DNA from: Celoporthe dispersa
Lineage: Eukaryota; Ascomycota; Sordariomycetes; Diaporthales; Cryphonectriaceae
Direction: 5' to 3'
DNA length: 64,000 bases
Assembly: GCA_016584495.1 (NCBI GenBank)
Contig: WAID01000005.1
Location: forward strand, 930,501-994,500
Positions 46,707 to 58,056 of this stretch are shown here, in pieces. How positions within the stretch are numbered: position 1 is the stretch's first letter; each line of letters begins with the position of its first letter. A program made the position numbers and the translations under genes. Below the pieces are notes generated by a model, which did no database searches, was not told where the DNA came from, and saw nothing but the letters and a program-made list of their open reading frames with translations.

Positions 46707-49297
46707 ATGGCTGTGAACCGGATAAAGGGCGCGTTCGCCGCCCCTCGTAAGGGCGAGACCTTTGAGCTGCGAGCTGGCCTGGTATCGCAGTATGCATACG
46801 AGAGGAAGGAGGCAATCCAAAAGACCATCATGGCCATGACGCTGGGCAAGGACGTGTCCGCGCTGTTCCCGGATGTCCTCAAGAACATTGCCACGTCTGA
46901 CCTGGACCAGAAGAAGCTGGTGTACCTGTACTTGATGTGAGTCCACCCAGAGGCTTCTGCGGCCGCCATGGGCCTCGTTCCGGGAGGCGCCCTCCCTGTT
47001 GCGCAGGCTACTCACCGGTTCACCGACCCTCTCGAGCAGGAACTATGCGAAGACCCACCCAGACCTCTGTATCCTCGCCGTCAACACCTTTGTACAGGAC
47101 TCCGAAGACCCGAACCCCCTCATAAGAGCACTCGCGATCCGGACCATGGGCTGCATCCGGGTGGACAAGATGATAGACTACATGGAGGAGCCCCTGCGGA
47201 AGACCCTCCGCGACGAGTCGCCCTACGTGCGCAAGACGGCTGCCATCTGCGTGGCCAAGCTCTTCGACCTCAACCCGAGCATGTGTATCGAGAATGGCTT
47301 CATCGAGACCCTTCAGGAGATGATCGGCGACCCGAACCCCGCCGTCGTCGCAAACTCGGTCCAGGCCCTCTCCGAGATCAGCGAGACCGCGCCCGAGACC
47401 AAGGCCCTCATCGTCACTCCCGCGATGCTCAAGAAGCTGCTCATGGCGCTCAACGAGTGTACCGAGTGGGGGAGGGTGACCCTCCTGTCGACCCTTGCCG
47501 ACTACCCGCCGGTGGATGTCAAGGAGTCGGAGCACATCTGCGAGAGGATCGCGCCGCAGTTCCAACATAACAACCCCAGCGTGGTGCTTGCTGCGGTCAA
47601 GGTCGTGTTCACCCACATGAGGGCTATCAGCCCCGAGCAGGTGCGCACCTATCTTAAGAAGATGGCTCCGCCGTTGGGTGCGTATTCCTGATACCCCGCG
47701 CCGTGTTGTGCTGGAACCGTCAAGATGTATATATATATATATATGCGCTAACTCTTTGTGCCGCAGTGACTCTTGTCGCCTCTGCGCCGGAAGTCCAATA
47801 CGTCGCTCTCAAGAACATCGACCTCCTCCTGCAGGCGAAGCCAGACATCCTGAGCAAGGAGATGCGGGTCTTCTTCTGCAAGTACAACGACCCGCCGTAC
47901 CTCAAGCTCCAGAAGCTCGAGATCATGGTGCGGATATCAAACGACAAGAACTACGAGCAGCTGCTGGCCGAGCTGAAGGAGTACGCGCTCGAGGTGGACA
48001 TGGACTTTGTGCGGCGTGCGATCAAGGCCATCGGCCAGGTGGCGATCAAGATCGAGAGCGCCAGCGAGAAGTGCGTGAATGCGCTGCTGGACCTGATAGC
48101 GACCAAGGTCAACTACGTCGTGCAGGAGGTGATCGTGGTCATCAAGGACATACTGCGGAAATATCCTGGCTACGAGGGTGTTATCCCCACGCTGTGTGAA
48201 CACATCGACGAGCTGGATGAGCCACATGCGAGAGGATCGCTGATATGGATCGTGGGAGAGTATGCCGAGAAGATCAACAACGCGGACGAGATACTAGAGA
48301 GCTTCGTGGATGGGTTCATGGAGGAGTTCACACAGGTGAGCTGGTGGTGAACCACACATGCAAGCACACGAGATACGGACTTCTGGCTGACCACCCCCCC
48401 CCCCCCCAACAGACACAACTGCAGATCCTGACCGCCGTGGTCAAGCTCTTCCTCAAGAAGCCGAGCAGCGGCCAAGGCCTCGTCCAGAAAGTCCTGCAGC
48501 AGGCAACAGCGGATAACGACAACCCGGACATCCGAGACAGAGCCTACGTGTACTGGCGTCTGCTGTCAGGAGACCTCGAGGTCGCAAAGGTGAGGACACC
48601 CAGGCGCAGAAGTATCTTATTGCATCGGCGCGGTGATGTAGTGCTAACTGTGTCGATCTGCCATCAGAACATCATCCTCTCCCAAAAGCCCCCCATCACC
48701 ACCACCATCTCCAGCCTCCCGCCCGCACTCCTCGAACAGCTCCTCGGCGAACTCTCCACGCTGGCCTCTGTCTACCACAAGCCACCAGAGTCGTTCATGG
48801 GCAAGGGCCGTTTCGGTGCCGACGAGATCCAGCGCGCCGCCATCCAGGAGCAGCGGCGCGAGGCGGCCGAGAACCCTATCGCGGCCTCTGTGGCTGCGGC
48901 GGCTGCGAACGGGTCTGGCCAGTCGCAGAGCAACATCGAGAACCTCCTCGACATCGACTTTGACGGCGGCGCACCTGCCTCCCTCGAGCAATCCGGCAGC
49001 GTCCCGGCGACGCCTGACAGGATCGACAGCCCTGCGGTGGGCACGCCCGGTGCGGGTGGAGCCTCAGGCGGGATGGCGGACATGATGGGCCTGTTCGACG
49101 TGAGCAGCCCGGCCGGGTCGTCTTCGCAACAGCCGCCCATGGGCTCCGGCATGGGTGATCTCATGAACGGCTTCGCGGGCATGGACCTCAGCGGGACGAG
49201 CGCGCCGCCGCCGCCGGGACAGCAGCTGCATCCCCAGCAGCACCAAGGGCAGAGCAGCAGCGGCGGGGCAGGAAACGACCTGTTGGATTTGATCTAG
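46707..49297 (+). CDS. APL2: AP-1 clathrin adaptor complex beta subunit
   Basis: Beta-adaptin of AP-1 works in clathrin-coated vesicle traffic at the trans-Golgi and endosomes. Five exons, 46707-46936, 47040-47677, 47767-48335, 48413-48589 and 48668-49297, give 747 aa with all phases agreeing. The N-terminal trunk of HEAT/ARM repeats is unmistakable: [75 protein letters not shown] and [17 protein letters not shown]. After residue about 600 follows a hinge with two clathrin-box-like ENLLDIDF and DLLDLI endings. The usual C-terminal ear domain is absent, as in some fungal AP-1 beta chains. Intron 2 has a TA repeat and intron 3 a C15 run beside its acceptor. The gene is intact. Confidence 0.93.
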
Positions 49298-50522
49298 GCG
49301 GTGGGTCTCGGAGCGGGACGGAGGGGCGGCCGCGGTGCTGTTACGGAGGACGGCGCGCAAAATAGATTAGATGGAGCACATGGTGTCAGTATCGACCGAA
49401 TGGACTATGGTTGTTTGCCAGGCCTCCTTGGCTGATTGCTTCTCTGAATACTGCCCAAAGACAGACCAGACCAGACCAGACTCGACCAGACCAGACCCAG
49501 CCTCCCAAGTCGGCTTCTGTCATGTTCCCGGCCGGTATCGACTTGGTGCTTCTTCTCTACCCGAGACCGTGTCTTAACTACTTTCTAATGCAGCCAGCCT
49601 AGCAGCCTTTGGATCCTTTCCTGAGCAAGAACCAGGCTTAGAAAGTACAACTTTCCTACCTCAGATACTACAACGCCATTTCGGATGGCGTGATTATTTC
49701 CAGCAACAACAAGAGCAAGAGCAGCAACAACAACAACACCAGGACCAGCCCTCCTCCTCACTCCTACACCGCCACATAAGCATCCCCGCCATCCTCACCC
49801 TCCACGCAGACCCTTACCGAGGCCCTCCTTCGTAGGCCACTTCGGCCCCATGGGGCATAGGCGCGCCCTGTTCCTCGCCGTCGAGGCCCTCGCCCAGCTG
49901 GAGACGGTGTCGAGCATCACTCTCCCTGGCGCCGCCCCCGGGCCGCCGTACGACGACGACGACGATGACAAGACAGTCGCCATCGCGCTCGTCTGGCCGG
50001 TTTCTTTGTTTTGTGGTGCTGAGGAGCACGATGGTGTATGGGCTCGGCGTGGCTGGGGATTAGTGTGGTGAGAGACACTTTCGTAGGAATGAGGCGGGGA
50101 GGGCGCCGCTTTTGGGAGGGGGAGGGAAGGTTTGGCTGGGGTGGTTCATGATAGAGATAGGAATCAGAGGGGGGAGAAGGGATGATCTCTTAGGACGGGT
50201 CGTGTCCAGACTTTTTTTCCCCCCAGAAAATCTTGCCAATATACCATCAATTTCTGACTTGATGATGAACGATTACGATTGCGAAAAGATATTCATGCTC
50301 CAAGTATGGACAGTAATGCCGGCAGTAGTAAAAAAGAGAGGCAGTATGACTCTCTGGCTCGGATTCATTGGGGGGTTGGGTGGGTGGGGTGTAATAGTAA
50401 ACGGCTGAAGGAGTAACTCAACGCATTGCTCAAGGGATATCTGACTCTAGTCCATCACCTCTTCCTCCTTATTATCACACCATGTACAAAGTCGCCCTGC
50501 AAAACTTGCAGCCACACCCCGT
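49298..50522. other. Convergent spacer
   Basis: The 3' flanks of AP-1 beta (+) and the Mug70-like gene (-) lie here. An imperfect ACCAG/AGACC pentamer tract lies at about 49458-49500, and CAA/CAG-rich sequence near 49690-49745. No gene is supported. Confidence 0.45.
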
Positions 50523-52911
50523 CTATCGGCTTGTCATCCTTCCAATCGTGAACGTCGCAACAATGACCACCGCGAGCGTGGCGATCGCACCAGGCAGGAG
50601 CAGCTCGTTGGGCACACCGGGGACAACCTGCTCCGGCTGGGCATTCCTGTTGCGCTGGCGGCGGCCGCGGCGGGGTGAGTAGTCCTCCTCGTCCTCCTCG
50701 TCCTCGCTGTCTTCATCGTCATACTTCTTTCTGCGCTCCCGCAGGACCGAAGAAGCGGGAGGCGTGGGGACGACGACGGGCTCGGGGGCAGGCGTGGGTG
50801 CCTGTGCGACGGGAGGCTTATCGGGATCGTGCACAAATAGGTCCACCTTGTCACGTCGGCTCTGGCGCGCGAGCAGGATGGCCTCCAGCAGGTCCTGGTC
50901 CGTCGTGATGGACACGGAGTCGCCCTCGTCGTCCAGGTAGCTCAGGGCGAACCCGGTGCCGGACAGCTTGCCGTCCTCCACGGTGGGGGCACCGCCGATC
51001 ACGTCAACCTCGGACCCGAGCTTCGAGAGGACGTTCACGACGAAGGTGTCCATGCCCTGCGCGGCGGTGACCTGCAGGCGGTGGACGCGACCGCTGGGGG
51101 CCTTGAACTTGAAGGGGAAGGGGACCTCGGCGGGCGGCAGCAGCTCGGGGCCGTGGTCTAGGGCGCTGTGCGGAGGAGAGTCCACGCCCACGTGCGAGGC
51201 CGAGTCGCCCGGCGCGACGCTGTCCACGATGCGCTCCCTAGGGATATCAGGGGACATCAGCGATCGGCTGCCTATCTGGCTGTGGCCGTGGTGGTTGCCG
51301 TCGCCAGAGACCATGGACTCGGTCTCGTGGTCGAGAGACAGCCAGAACTTGTTCCAGGCCGGCCCTTCGCTGTCGGTGGTCGACATGCCGTTGATCTGCT
51401 CGAGGGTCGCGTAGGTCAGCTTGAGCACATCGACCATGCCCACGATCTCGCCGCCGTCGTTCATGACAGGAAGGTTGAGGTAGTGACCGTCTGTCGCCTC
51501 TGTCGTCAGCACAAAAACACACACACACACACACACACACACAGGATGCGCAGCCGAGAGGGAGCGGGACAGGGTGGTGGGAGCAACAACATACCGTGCA
51601 TCTTTCGGAGGGCAGCCTGGATGCTCATGTCGATGGGGGCAAAGTCGGGATGAGGGGTCATGACACGGACGACGCTGCAGGTTGCCGGATCCAGCCCGGG
51701 GGCGATGACGCGGAGGACAACGTCCTTGCTCGTGAAGATGCCGGTGATGGAGCCATTGTCCTGAACCAGGAGGGCAGTCGTGTGGTTCTCCTTCATGAGG
51801 TAGGCCGCCTCCTTGACCGAGGTGCGGACGCTGACCGTGACGGGGGGCTCGCCGTTCAGGACGGACTCCAGGGTCGGGCCTGACATCTTGACGCGCAGGG
51901 CCTCGACGTACGAGATGATCTGCTGGGGTTGGCTGGCGCCCAGCTCGGACTGGACGCCCTCAAGCGCGTCGTACAGCTTCCTCGAGGACGAGTACGCCCG
52001 CTCCAGCTTCTCCATGGCGTCGTAGAAACACTTTGTGATGTCGAGGATACCCGAGATGTCCTGGTTCTCGTCCATGACGGGCAGGTGGCGGAAGCCCTTC
52101 CGCACCATGAGGTCGAGCGCATCGGTAGCGCTGGTGTCGGTGCGGGCGCAGAGGGGGTTCTTGGTCATGATCTCGGCGATGGTGACGTTGGCCGACTTCA
52201 GCCCTAGGCCGACGACGCGGAAGGCCAGGTCCTTGGCCGTGAAGATACCGGCGATCCTGTCGTCATCATCTGTGACCAGCACGCAGTCCTCCCTCTTGGC
52301 GGCCATCAGCTGTGCGGCCTCGGCGACGGTGGTCTGGGGCTTGATCTGCAGGGCCTGGCTGGGCTTGAGGGCGAGGACGGTGCCGGGAGGCGCCTTGCGG
52401 GTGTGTCGGGCCCGGCCGGTGAGGTGCTTCTTCTTGGAGAGATCGCTCTCCATCTTGCGGCGGATGGCCTGGACAGGAGGGGTGGGGAGTGGGGAGGCAC
52501 AGTGTCAGTCAAGTCAGCACGCATGCATGTTTCTCCTCTGGCCCGAGACATGTGCCGGGTGCGCGAGAGGCATATCCAACAACCCGTCGCGCAACAAGAA
52601 CAAGACGGTCGGGTGGAGGGGAGGAGGTCAGGGGCGGGGGTGTGGATGGGCGTGTCTCCCCCCCTGCGCGCAGTGGGAGGAAGCTCTGGGGCTCTCACCT
52701 CATCTCTCTTTGACTGCTTCTGTCGGCTGGCGCTGACGGTGGAGGAGCCGCCTACTTCGCTATTAGTAGCGTGGCTCTCTCTGGGCGTGTCAAGCACAGG
52801 AACAGGCCGGGGAATGGCAGAAGACCCAGGCGCTGGAGAGTGATTGAATGTAGGAATGCGACCGCGATCGGGCCCGCGGCTCGGCGTGGGCGTACCTCGA
52901 ATGGTAGACAT
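50523..52911 (-). CDS. CBS-PB1 domain protein with C-terminal membrane anchor (Mug70-like)
   Basis: Exons on the minus strand are 52911-52699, 52468-51595 and 51490-50523, giving 684 aa. Four CBS motifs form two Bateman modules that usually bind adenine nucleotides: for example EDCVLVTDDDDRIAGIFTAKD, GFRHLPVMDENQDISGILDI and ALLVQDNGSITGIFTSKDVV, with the fourth split by intron 2 (HYLNLPVMNDGGEIVGMVDV). A PB1 domain follows at about residues 490-580 (FKFKAPSGRVHRLQV to DDEGDSVSITTDQDLLEAI). The end has an acidic then basic stretch and one membrane helix (LLLPGAIATLAVVIVATF). This order matches S. pombe Mug70. Intron 2 contains an AC/GT microsatellite (51515-51543) next to its acceptor. The gene is intact. 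Confidence 0.88.
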
Positions 52912-54438
52912 CTCGAAGAGAAGAAGATCCTGCTCGACCAGGGCGCAGTAGAGAGGGAGGAGACTCGAGATGGGTGGAGGACGGAGGAGGTGCAGGTCAG
53001 GGGGGCAGAGTTGATAGCCGCGCGTTGCTGTGTTGACCAAAAAGCTGCTGTTGTCGTTGCCAGAGCCGATAAGAGCCTAGGTCAACCCTCCGTCGGGTAG
53101 GCGCAAGAGGTTCGGGGGGCAACAAGGAGCCAAGGTGCGGCCTGTACTGCTGCTCGGAAAGGATCGCAAGACGCCCCAGCGAAAAGAGAGGGAGAGAGAA
53201 GACAAAAAGAGGTCGGGCGTGGTGGAGTGATCAGTGATGCCGGGTCGAGGCCAGGCAGGTCGGGAAGGAGGGAAAGTTGACGCCGACTTTTTTTCTTCTG
53301 TTATTGTTAGTTAGTAGCTCATGACTGTCTCGTCCCTCTGTCGATTGGGCCACAGGCCACTGTAAACACGCGCTAACCGCCCCCAAATCCCGCCTGACCA
53401 GGGGGGAGGCCTGGGGGCTAACATACCGCCTCCCCCTCCTTACCTAAGCCAGCTCCACTCTATCTAACCTCATGCCTGTGGGATGGCAAGATCGATGGTC
53501 AACATGACGACACTTTGTCTGGGGTCTTCATCAAGACCCAGGAAGGGAACGCTGATGGCCAGGCACCACGTGGTATCTGACCAGAAGCCACATTGGAGCG
53601 TAGCTACTGCGCAGTGTCCATCATGAGTCCGTCTATCTATCTCGAAGCCACTTCAGCGTGTACGAGAACAAGTCGTTTATACCAAAATTACAGAATGAAC
53701 TACACCCTAGAGATCTCTGTTCTGTTCTGGAAAGACGTGTACGTCTCTCTGTCTTACTGAATTTAGCAGCTCTTGGGTCAAAACTAGTACAATCTACTAC
53801 CTGGACGCATCTAGTTGTAATATTTCATGTTTCTTGTCTTCATATACGCACTTACAGTCGCACAGCAGCCCTCAGGCACTCAACAGTACGCCTTGTGCAA
53901 GGGTGAAATTCAAGCAACTGATTACTAAGATGGACAATTCGTGAATAGGAGACTTACCTGATTGACATCTGGTGAAATGTGCTCCTCTGCATTCCCTCTT
54001 TCACCTCCATGTCAGGGTAACGACGATCTTGTTTTTATCTCGCACTTATATGGCTATTTCACACGGTTCATATTACTTGTAGAAGCCTAATCATGTAAAT
54101 ATTTTTTAATTTTTTCCTTCTTTGAATCAGAGGTATCGGAGTCCGAGGATCCATCTCTTCATGTCGTCAAGGTTGCGGTACAAGACAGAAAGATTCCAAA
54201 TTACACGACGGCGAGGGCTGACCTAGATCTGTAAAGATGACAAATCCCGATTAGCCTCATTAAAGGAAAGACTGTTCGGTCTCCGGAGTCTAGTGCTCCT
54301 AGACGCTAATTAATTAGTATCCTTAGAATATTGCAGAATATTGGCCCTGTTCGAGACGGCGTGGGAATGGGACCTTGGGTAGGTTTAGTAGTGAAGATCA
54401 GTTGAACAGAAAGAAGGACGAAGAACTATCATTCATCC
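52912..54438. other. Spacer between the Mug70-like gene and the cluster remnant
   Basis: The first 500 bases are GC-rich promoter and leader of the Mug70-like gene. From about 53600 base composition becomes more AT-rich, which marks entry into the decayed cluster region. No gene is supported. Confidence 0.45.
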
Positions 54439-54826
54439 TTGCGACTTTCGTTCTACCGTCTACACACACACCATGTCTGGCCCAGTGGGCCCCGAGCGCA
54501 GGAGAGATACAAGCAGACCGACAAAGCCCTAAACACCTGGGCTTTTGAGGACTACCTGGATGGCCAGCTCTCAGTGCTACTAGAGATAACTGAGGTCGAG
54601 AAGATCAGCCCTCGTGTGCAGCGTGTGCTCGGCCAGAAGGCCGGGAAGGTAAGTTTTTTTCTTTTTCTTTTTTCCTTTCTTTTCCTCTTCAAGTTTCTGG
54701 GTCTAGCAAATTACGCAAGACACTTTTGGAGATGTCTAACGCTTGAGCAGTTCATCCTCAAAGGCCGAGACTTTAGGCTGGGAGCGGGCGGGGAACGGCC
54801 AGTGTGGCGTTGCAGGTAGCTCATGA
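54439..54826 (+). pseudogene. Fragment of a metallo-beta-lactamase-type thioesterase (MdpF/ACTE-like)
   Basis: The frame reads ALNTWAFEDYLDGQLSVLLE and ITEVEKISPRVQRVLGQKAGK. This is the start of the MBL-fold hydrolases that release products from non-reducing PKSs lacking a thioesterase domain (in the family, LGQNPGKFTLQGTNTY). A donor (GTAAGTTT) follows at 54649. After a T-rich intron-like stretch a worn continuation (FILKGRDF, GGERPVW) runs to 54826. The only upstream ATG (54473) is out of frame, and the HxHxDH metal motif is missing downstream. I judge it a remnant. It sits 0.9 kb from the end of the AflR-like gene. Confidence 0.5.
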
Positions 54827-55724
54827 GCGCTATGCACGGAAAAAACCTTGATTCTCGGTCTCGGAACACTGAGGTGGGACTTTTTATAGAAGAAGTTCTG
54901 AAGAAGCTCTCTTATGACGGCAAGGTGGCATTTGGGGTTTGAGGAGGACAGAAGAGACGGTACGGCATAAAGCCTGTTGAGATATGCCTTTGAGATACCA
55001 TTTCCCTCATGATGCAGTCCATAAATGGAGGTCTGCTAGGAGAACCTTGATCCTAGGTGCTCGTAAGTTGAAAGTTTTCGACCGAGGCTCGAGTTAAGAC
55101 AACTGCTACTTGGTGACCAGTTGCCACAGGTTCAGACTAGGCTTGTCTCAGCCCATTAACAGTACCTAGATATATACTATAATACTATATAAATTTGTAG
55201 TTTTCTGGCCGCTATAACCATCTAATAACAGTTTTCAATTCTACTTCTCAAGAGTCTACTCTGTTGCAGTCGAGACTTTCAAGTCGACCTGAGCTTTAAG
55301 CTTAGTTTGCATAACACCTCAAGATTGATACTAAAAATTCTAAAACTTGGTATGGGAAAGTCATCATTAGCCTGCTGATAATTAAATGAAGAGTCTCTTA
55401 AGTTATAAGTACTTTACTTGGAATAATGCTTGTTCATCTCTTGACATGGCTTAAAGTCTATATGATCTTCCTCTAATTTCCTGTTTAAAACGTTCAATCA
55501 TGATGACTGACTGACAGATTCGCAAATGAACTGTGGTCAATGATTCATACCATTTACGAGCTTCAGACTTCTTGGACCCCTGAAGTACCTCCCTCTGCTG
55601 AATTGCTTACAGCTCTGTTTAATTTGGAATTGGGGCGGGGGGCGGGGTGTCAATGACCTCTTCACGTGATGAAGAGTCAAGCCGAATGTTGACTGCTTCA
55701 TACAGATAGAGCAGCCCAGGCCAG
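54827..55724. other. AT-rich decayed spacer
   Basis: This probably holds unrecognisable remains of the thioesterase gene; frames are full of stops. I see no further motif. Confidence 0.4.
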
Positions 55725-57286
55725 TCACACGTGTCGCAATCTCTCCATAATCTCTGCCGACAGCCCGCGAAGGCGCCTCCGGAGGTCGACCTCGAGCTGC
55801 TCGAACAGAGCAAACGAGAAGATGGCTGCATTACTGATGTCAATAGTACCCCTATGAGCCTCTCCAGCTCTCTGGGCCGAATTAGAACCCAGAACGCTGC
55901 CTGCACGGTCTGCTCGCCGCTTCAACCCCTCTAGGTTCTGAGACAGGGCCTTCACGATCCCCCTGCAGCCGAGAGAGCTCGCTCAGTACCAGCTGGGAGG
56001 CCATACGAGCCCGATCATATTCCTCGTCAACCAGGTGCTGCGCAGAGATAACACCTACAGGTGACGGCGTGCCCTGACCCGAGGCAGCAGCGCTGTGGAC
56101 AAGGGCGGTCGGCGAAGGGGTTGATGAGCTCGAGTCCTTGGGACAAGTCTGGTTCCTGACCTGGTCCTTTCCGTTGGCCGCGGCCGCATACCAGGTTAGG
56201 GCCTTGGAGAGGGTCAATGTGACGAGGACGAGGAGGTGGCTGTCCTGGGAACACGAGCACTGGAGGATGTCAGCCACCGCGTCGAGGGCCGTCCTGTTGT
56301 GGGCGATGATAGACTCGGCCGAGAGAGGCAACTGGCCGTGACTGCGGTAGTCAAACTTGGGACCGTAGTGGTAGTGCTTGTCTGCGCGCTCGATTGGTTG
56401 CGTGCTGGAGAGCCTCTGAATGATCGAGAGCAGGCGCTGGAGACACGAACCTGACGAGCAAGTTTCTTCCCCCAGCGGCTGCGGCACGTGTGGCTCCGAC
56501 ATCAAGGTGGTATCGCAGCCGTTGTGCGAAGTCTGCATCTCGACGTCGGACTGCATTTGTGAGGTCGTGTCAAAGAAACTCTCGTGGCCCATCACCGGAG
56601 TCGTCCCGCTGTCGGATGCAGTATGGCTATCCAGGCCAGCGGCGGCGGCAGCGTGGGCGTGAGAGTGTACAAAAGTGTCGAGGATGTCTGTGTCGAGCAG
56701 TGTTAAGCCGGCGGGATCAGGATCACCCATGCCGGAGCCGGGAAACATGTCCAGCGGCATGTCAAAGCTGAACATGTCATCGAGCCCGGAGAACAAGCCG
56801 TTCGGCGCTGTCATTAGGTGGTGTGGTGGTGGTTGTGTCAAGGGCAGGTTTGGGATGATATCCTGTCGACTAGGTATAGGTGTGGCATGGTCGCTGTTCT
56901 GAGAGGACGAAGAGGACGGCGATATGACGACGACGCCTCCTGGTGACGATGGTGGTGGTGGTGGCACGCCTCCCAACCCCGGCGCCGCCACAAGCCAGTG
57001 GTGGCCCTTGGTAGAATTTGCAGAGGAGGGCTGCCCGCTCGCTGCCATGCTGCTGGCCGACATGGAATGCGTACGGCCGGCTCGTCGGCTGACGAGGTAC
57101 TCGCAAGGGCGGCCTCGTTTGGCACACCGCGCACATGTCGGCTTTCTCCTTGCTGCATTTCAGCTTGGCGGTGGCACAGCTGCGGCAGCTGTCACGCAGC
57201 TTTGGAAATGCCGGCGTTCTTTGTAATGACGATGAAGAGGAAGAAGTAGGTTTGAGTAATGGTGACTTAGGACTGGGAGGGAACAT
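55725..57286 (-). CDS. AflR-type Zn2Cys6 regulator, broken by two frame shifts
   Basis: AflR-type factors activate aromatic polyketide gene clusters. From the ATG at 57286 the zinc cluster begins at Cys34: C-x2-C-x6-C-x7-C-x2-C (Cys34, 37, 44, 52, 55). The frame then changes by +1 (or -2) at 57120-57131, before the sixth Cys in KRGRPCEYLVSRR. The long second frame carries the AflR domain (CLQRLLSIIQRLSS, ESIIAHNRTALDAVADILQC, HLLVLVTLTLSKALTWYAAA). A further +1 shift in the C5 run 55959-55963 gives the end QNLEGLKRRADRAGS to EVDLRRRLRGLSAEIM. Total would be about 519 aa. As given, a product stops soon after the zinc cluster, so regulation would be lost unless these are sequence errors. It lies next to, and parallel with, the AflS-like gene. 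Confidence 0.8.
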
Positions 57287-58056
57287 GGCTTCGGCACTCT
57301 GTTTTCGAACCACACCACTCAGTGGCTTGAAGGATGGATGGATGGTAACGTTAATGCCTTTGTGACGGGTAATGAAACTTTCTTTTGCCTCATAAATAGT
57401 CCTCTGATTAAGCCCCGGTGAAAAAGGCGATATAATACCCTCCTTCAAGGGCTAGGTGGGCAAGGTCCGTGATAAATGCGATAGTAATTCATTGGTGATG
57501 AAGGCGAGCAGCGTGTACTTGGCACGTGCTCATAGGTCAGTTCGGACAATTTGTATAAGCAACGTTGGGAGGAACATGATGACGTTCTTGTACAGGACAA
57601 TATAAACGGTCGGGAGGAGGCGATGGTGCTTACAGAGAGGCAGATAAGGAAAGAGGGAAGGTAGAGAGAGAGAGAAAAAAAAAGAGAAAAAAAGAATGAA
57701 ATTGAATTAATAACTTGCTCTACCCTCGTACGACCTTGGGCGGGACGATTCTTCTGATAACAAGGTTCGAGACTTACCGTCCGTTGCTTGGCGCTGAGCA
57801 AGGAGGTTGATATCAAATCCCACCATGATCCCCCAAGGTCCCACCCACATGATCTGTCATGCAGGTCTTGAGAGGGCTGGCTGGCTGTCAGACCGAGATT
57901 TTCGCATTGTTTCAGATGTTGATTACAGTATTAGTTAGTAATTATGGTCATATCGCAGCTCACAAGACGAAAACAGGTCAAGGCCCTGTTAATAATTATC
58001 ATCATCAACTTGAAGAGCTCAGGCATTCTATGAATAATCATGACGCTGCTCATCGC
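57287..58056. other. Intergenic region between the AflS-like and AflR-like genes
   Basis: This serves as terminator of the AflS-like gene and promoter of the AflR-like gene, both on the minus strand. An A/GA-rich tract lies at 57660-57695. I noticed no clear TCG(N5)CGA AflR-type site by eye, but did not scan exhaustively. Confidence 0.4.
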
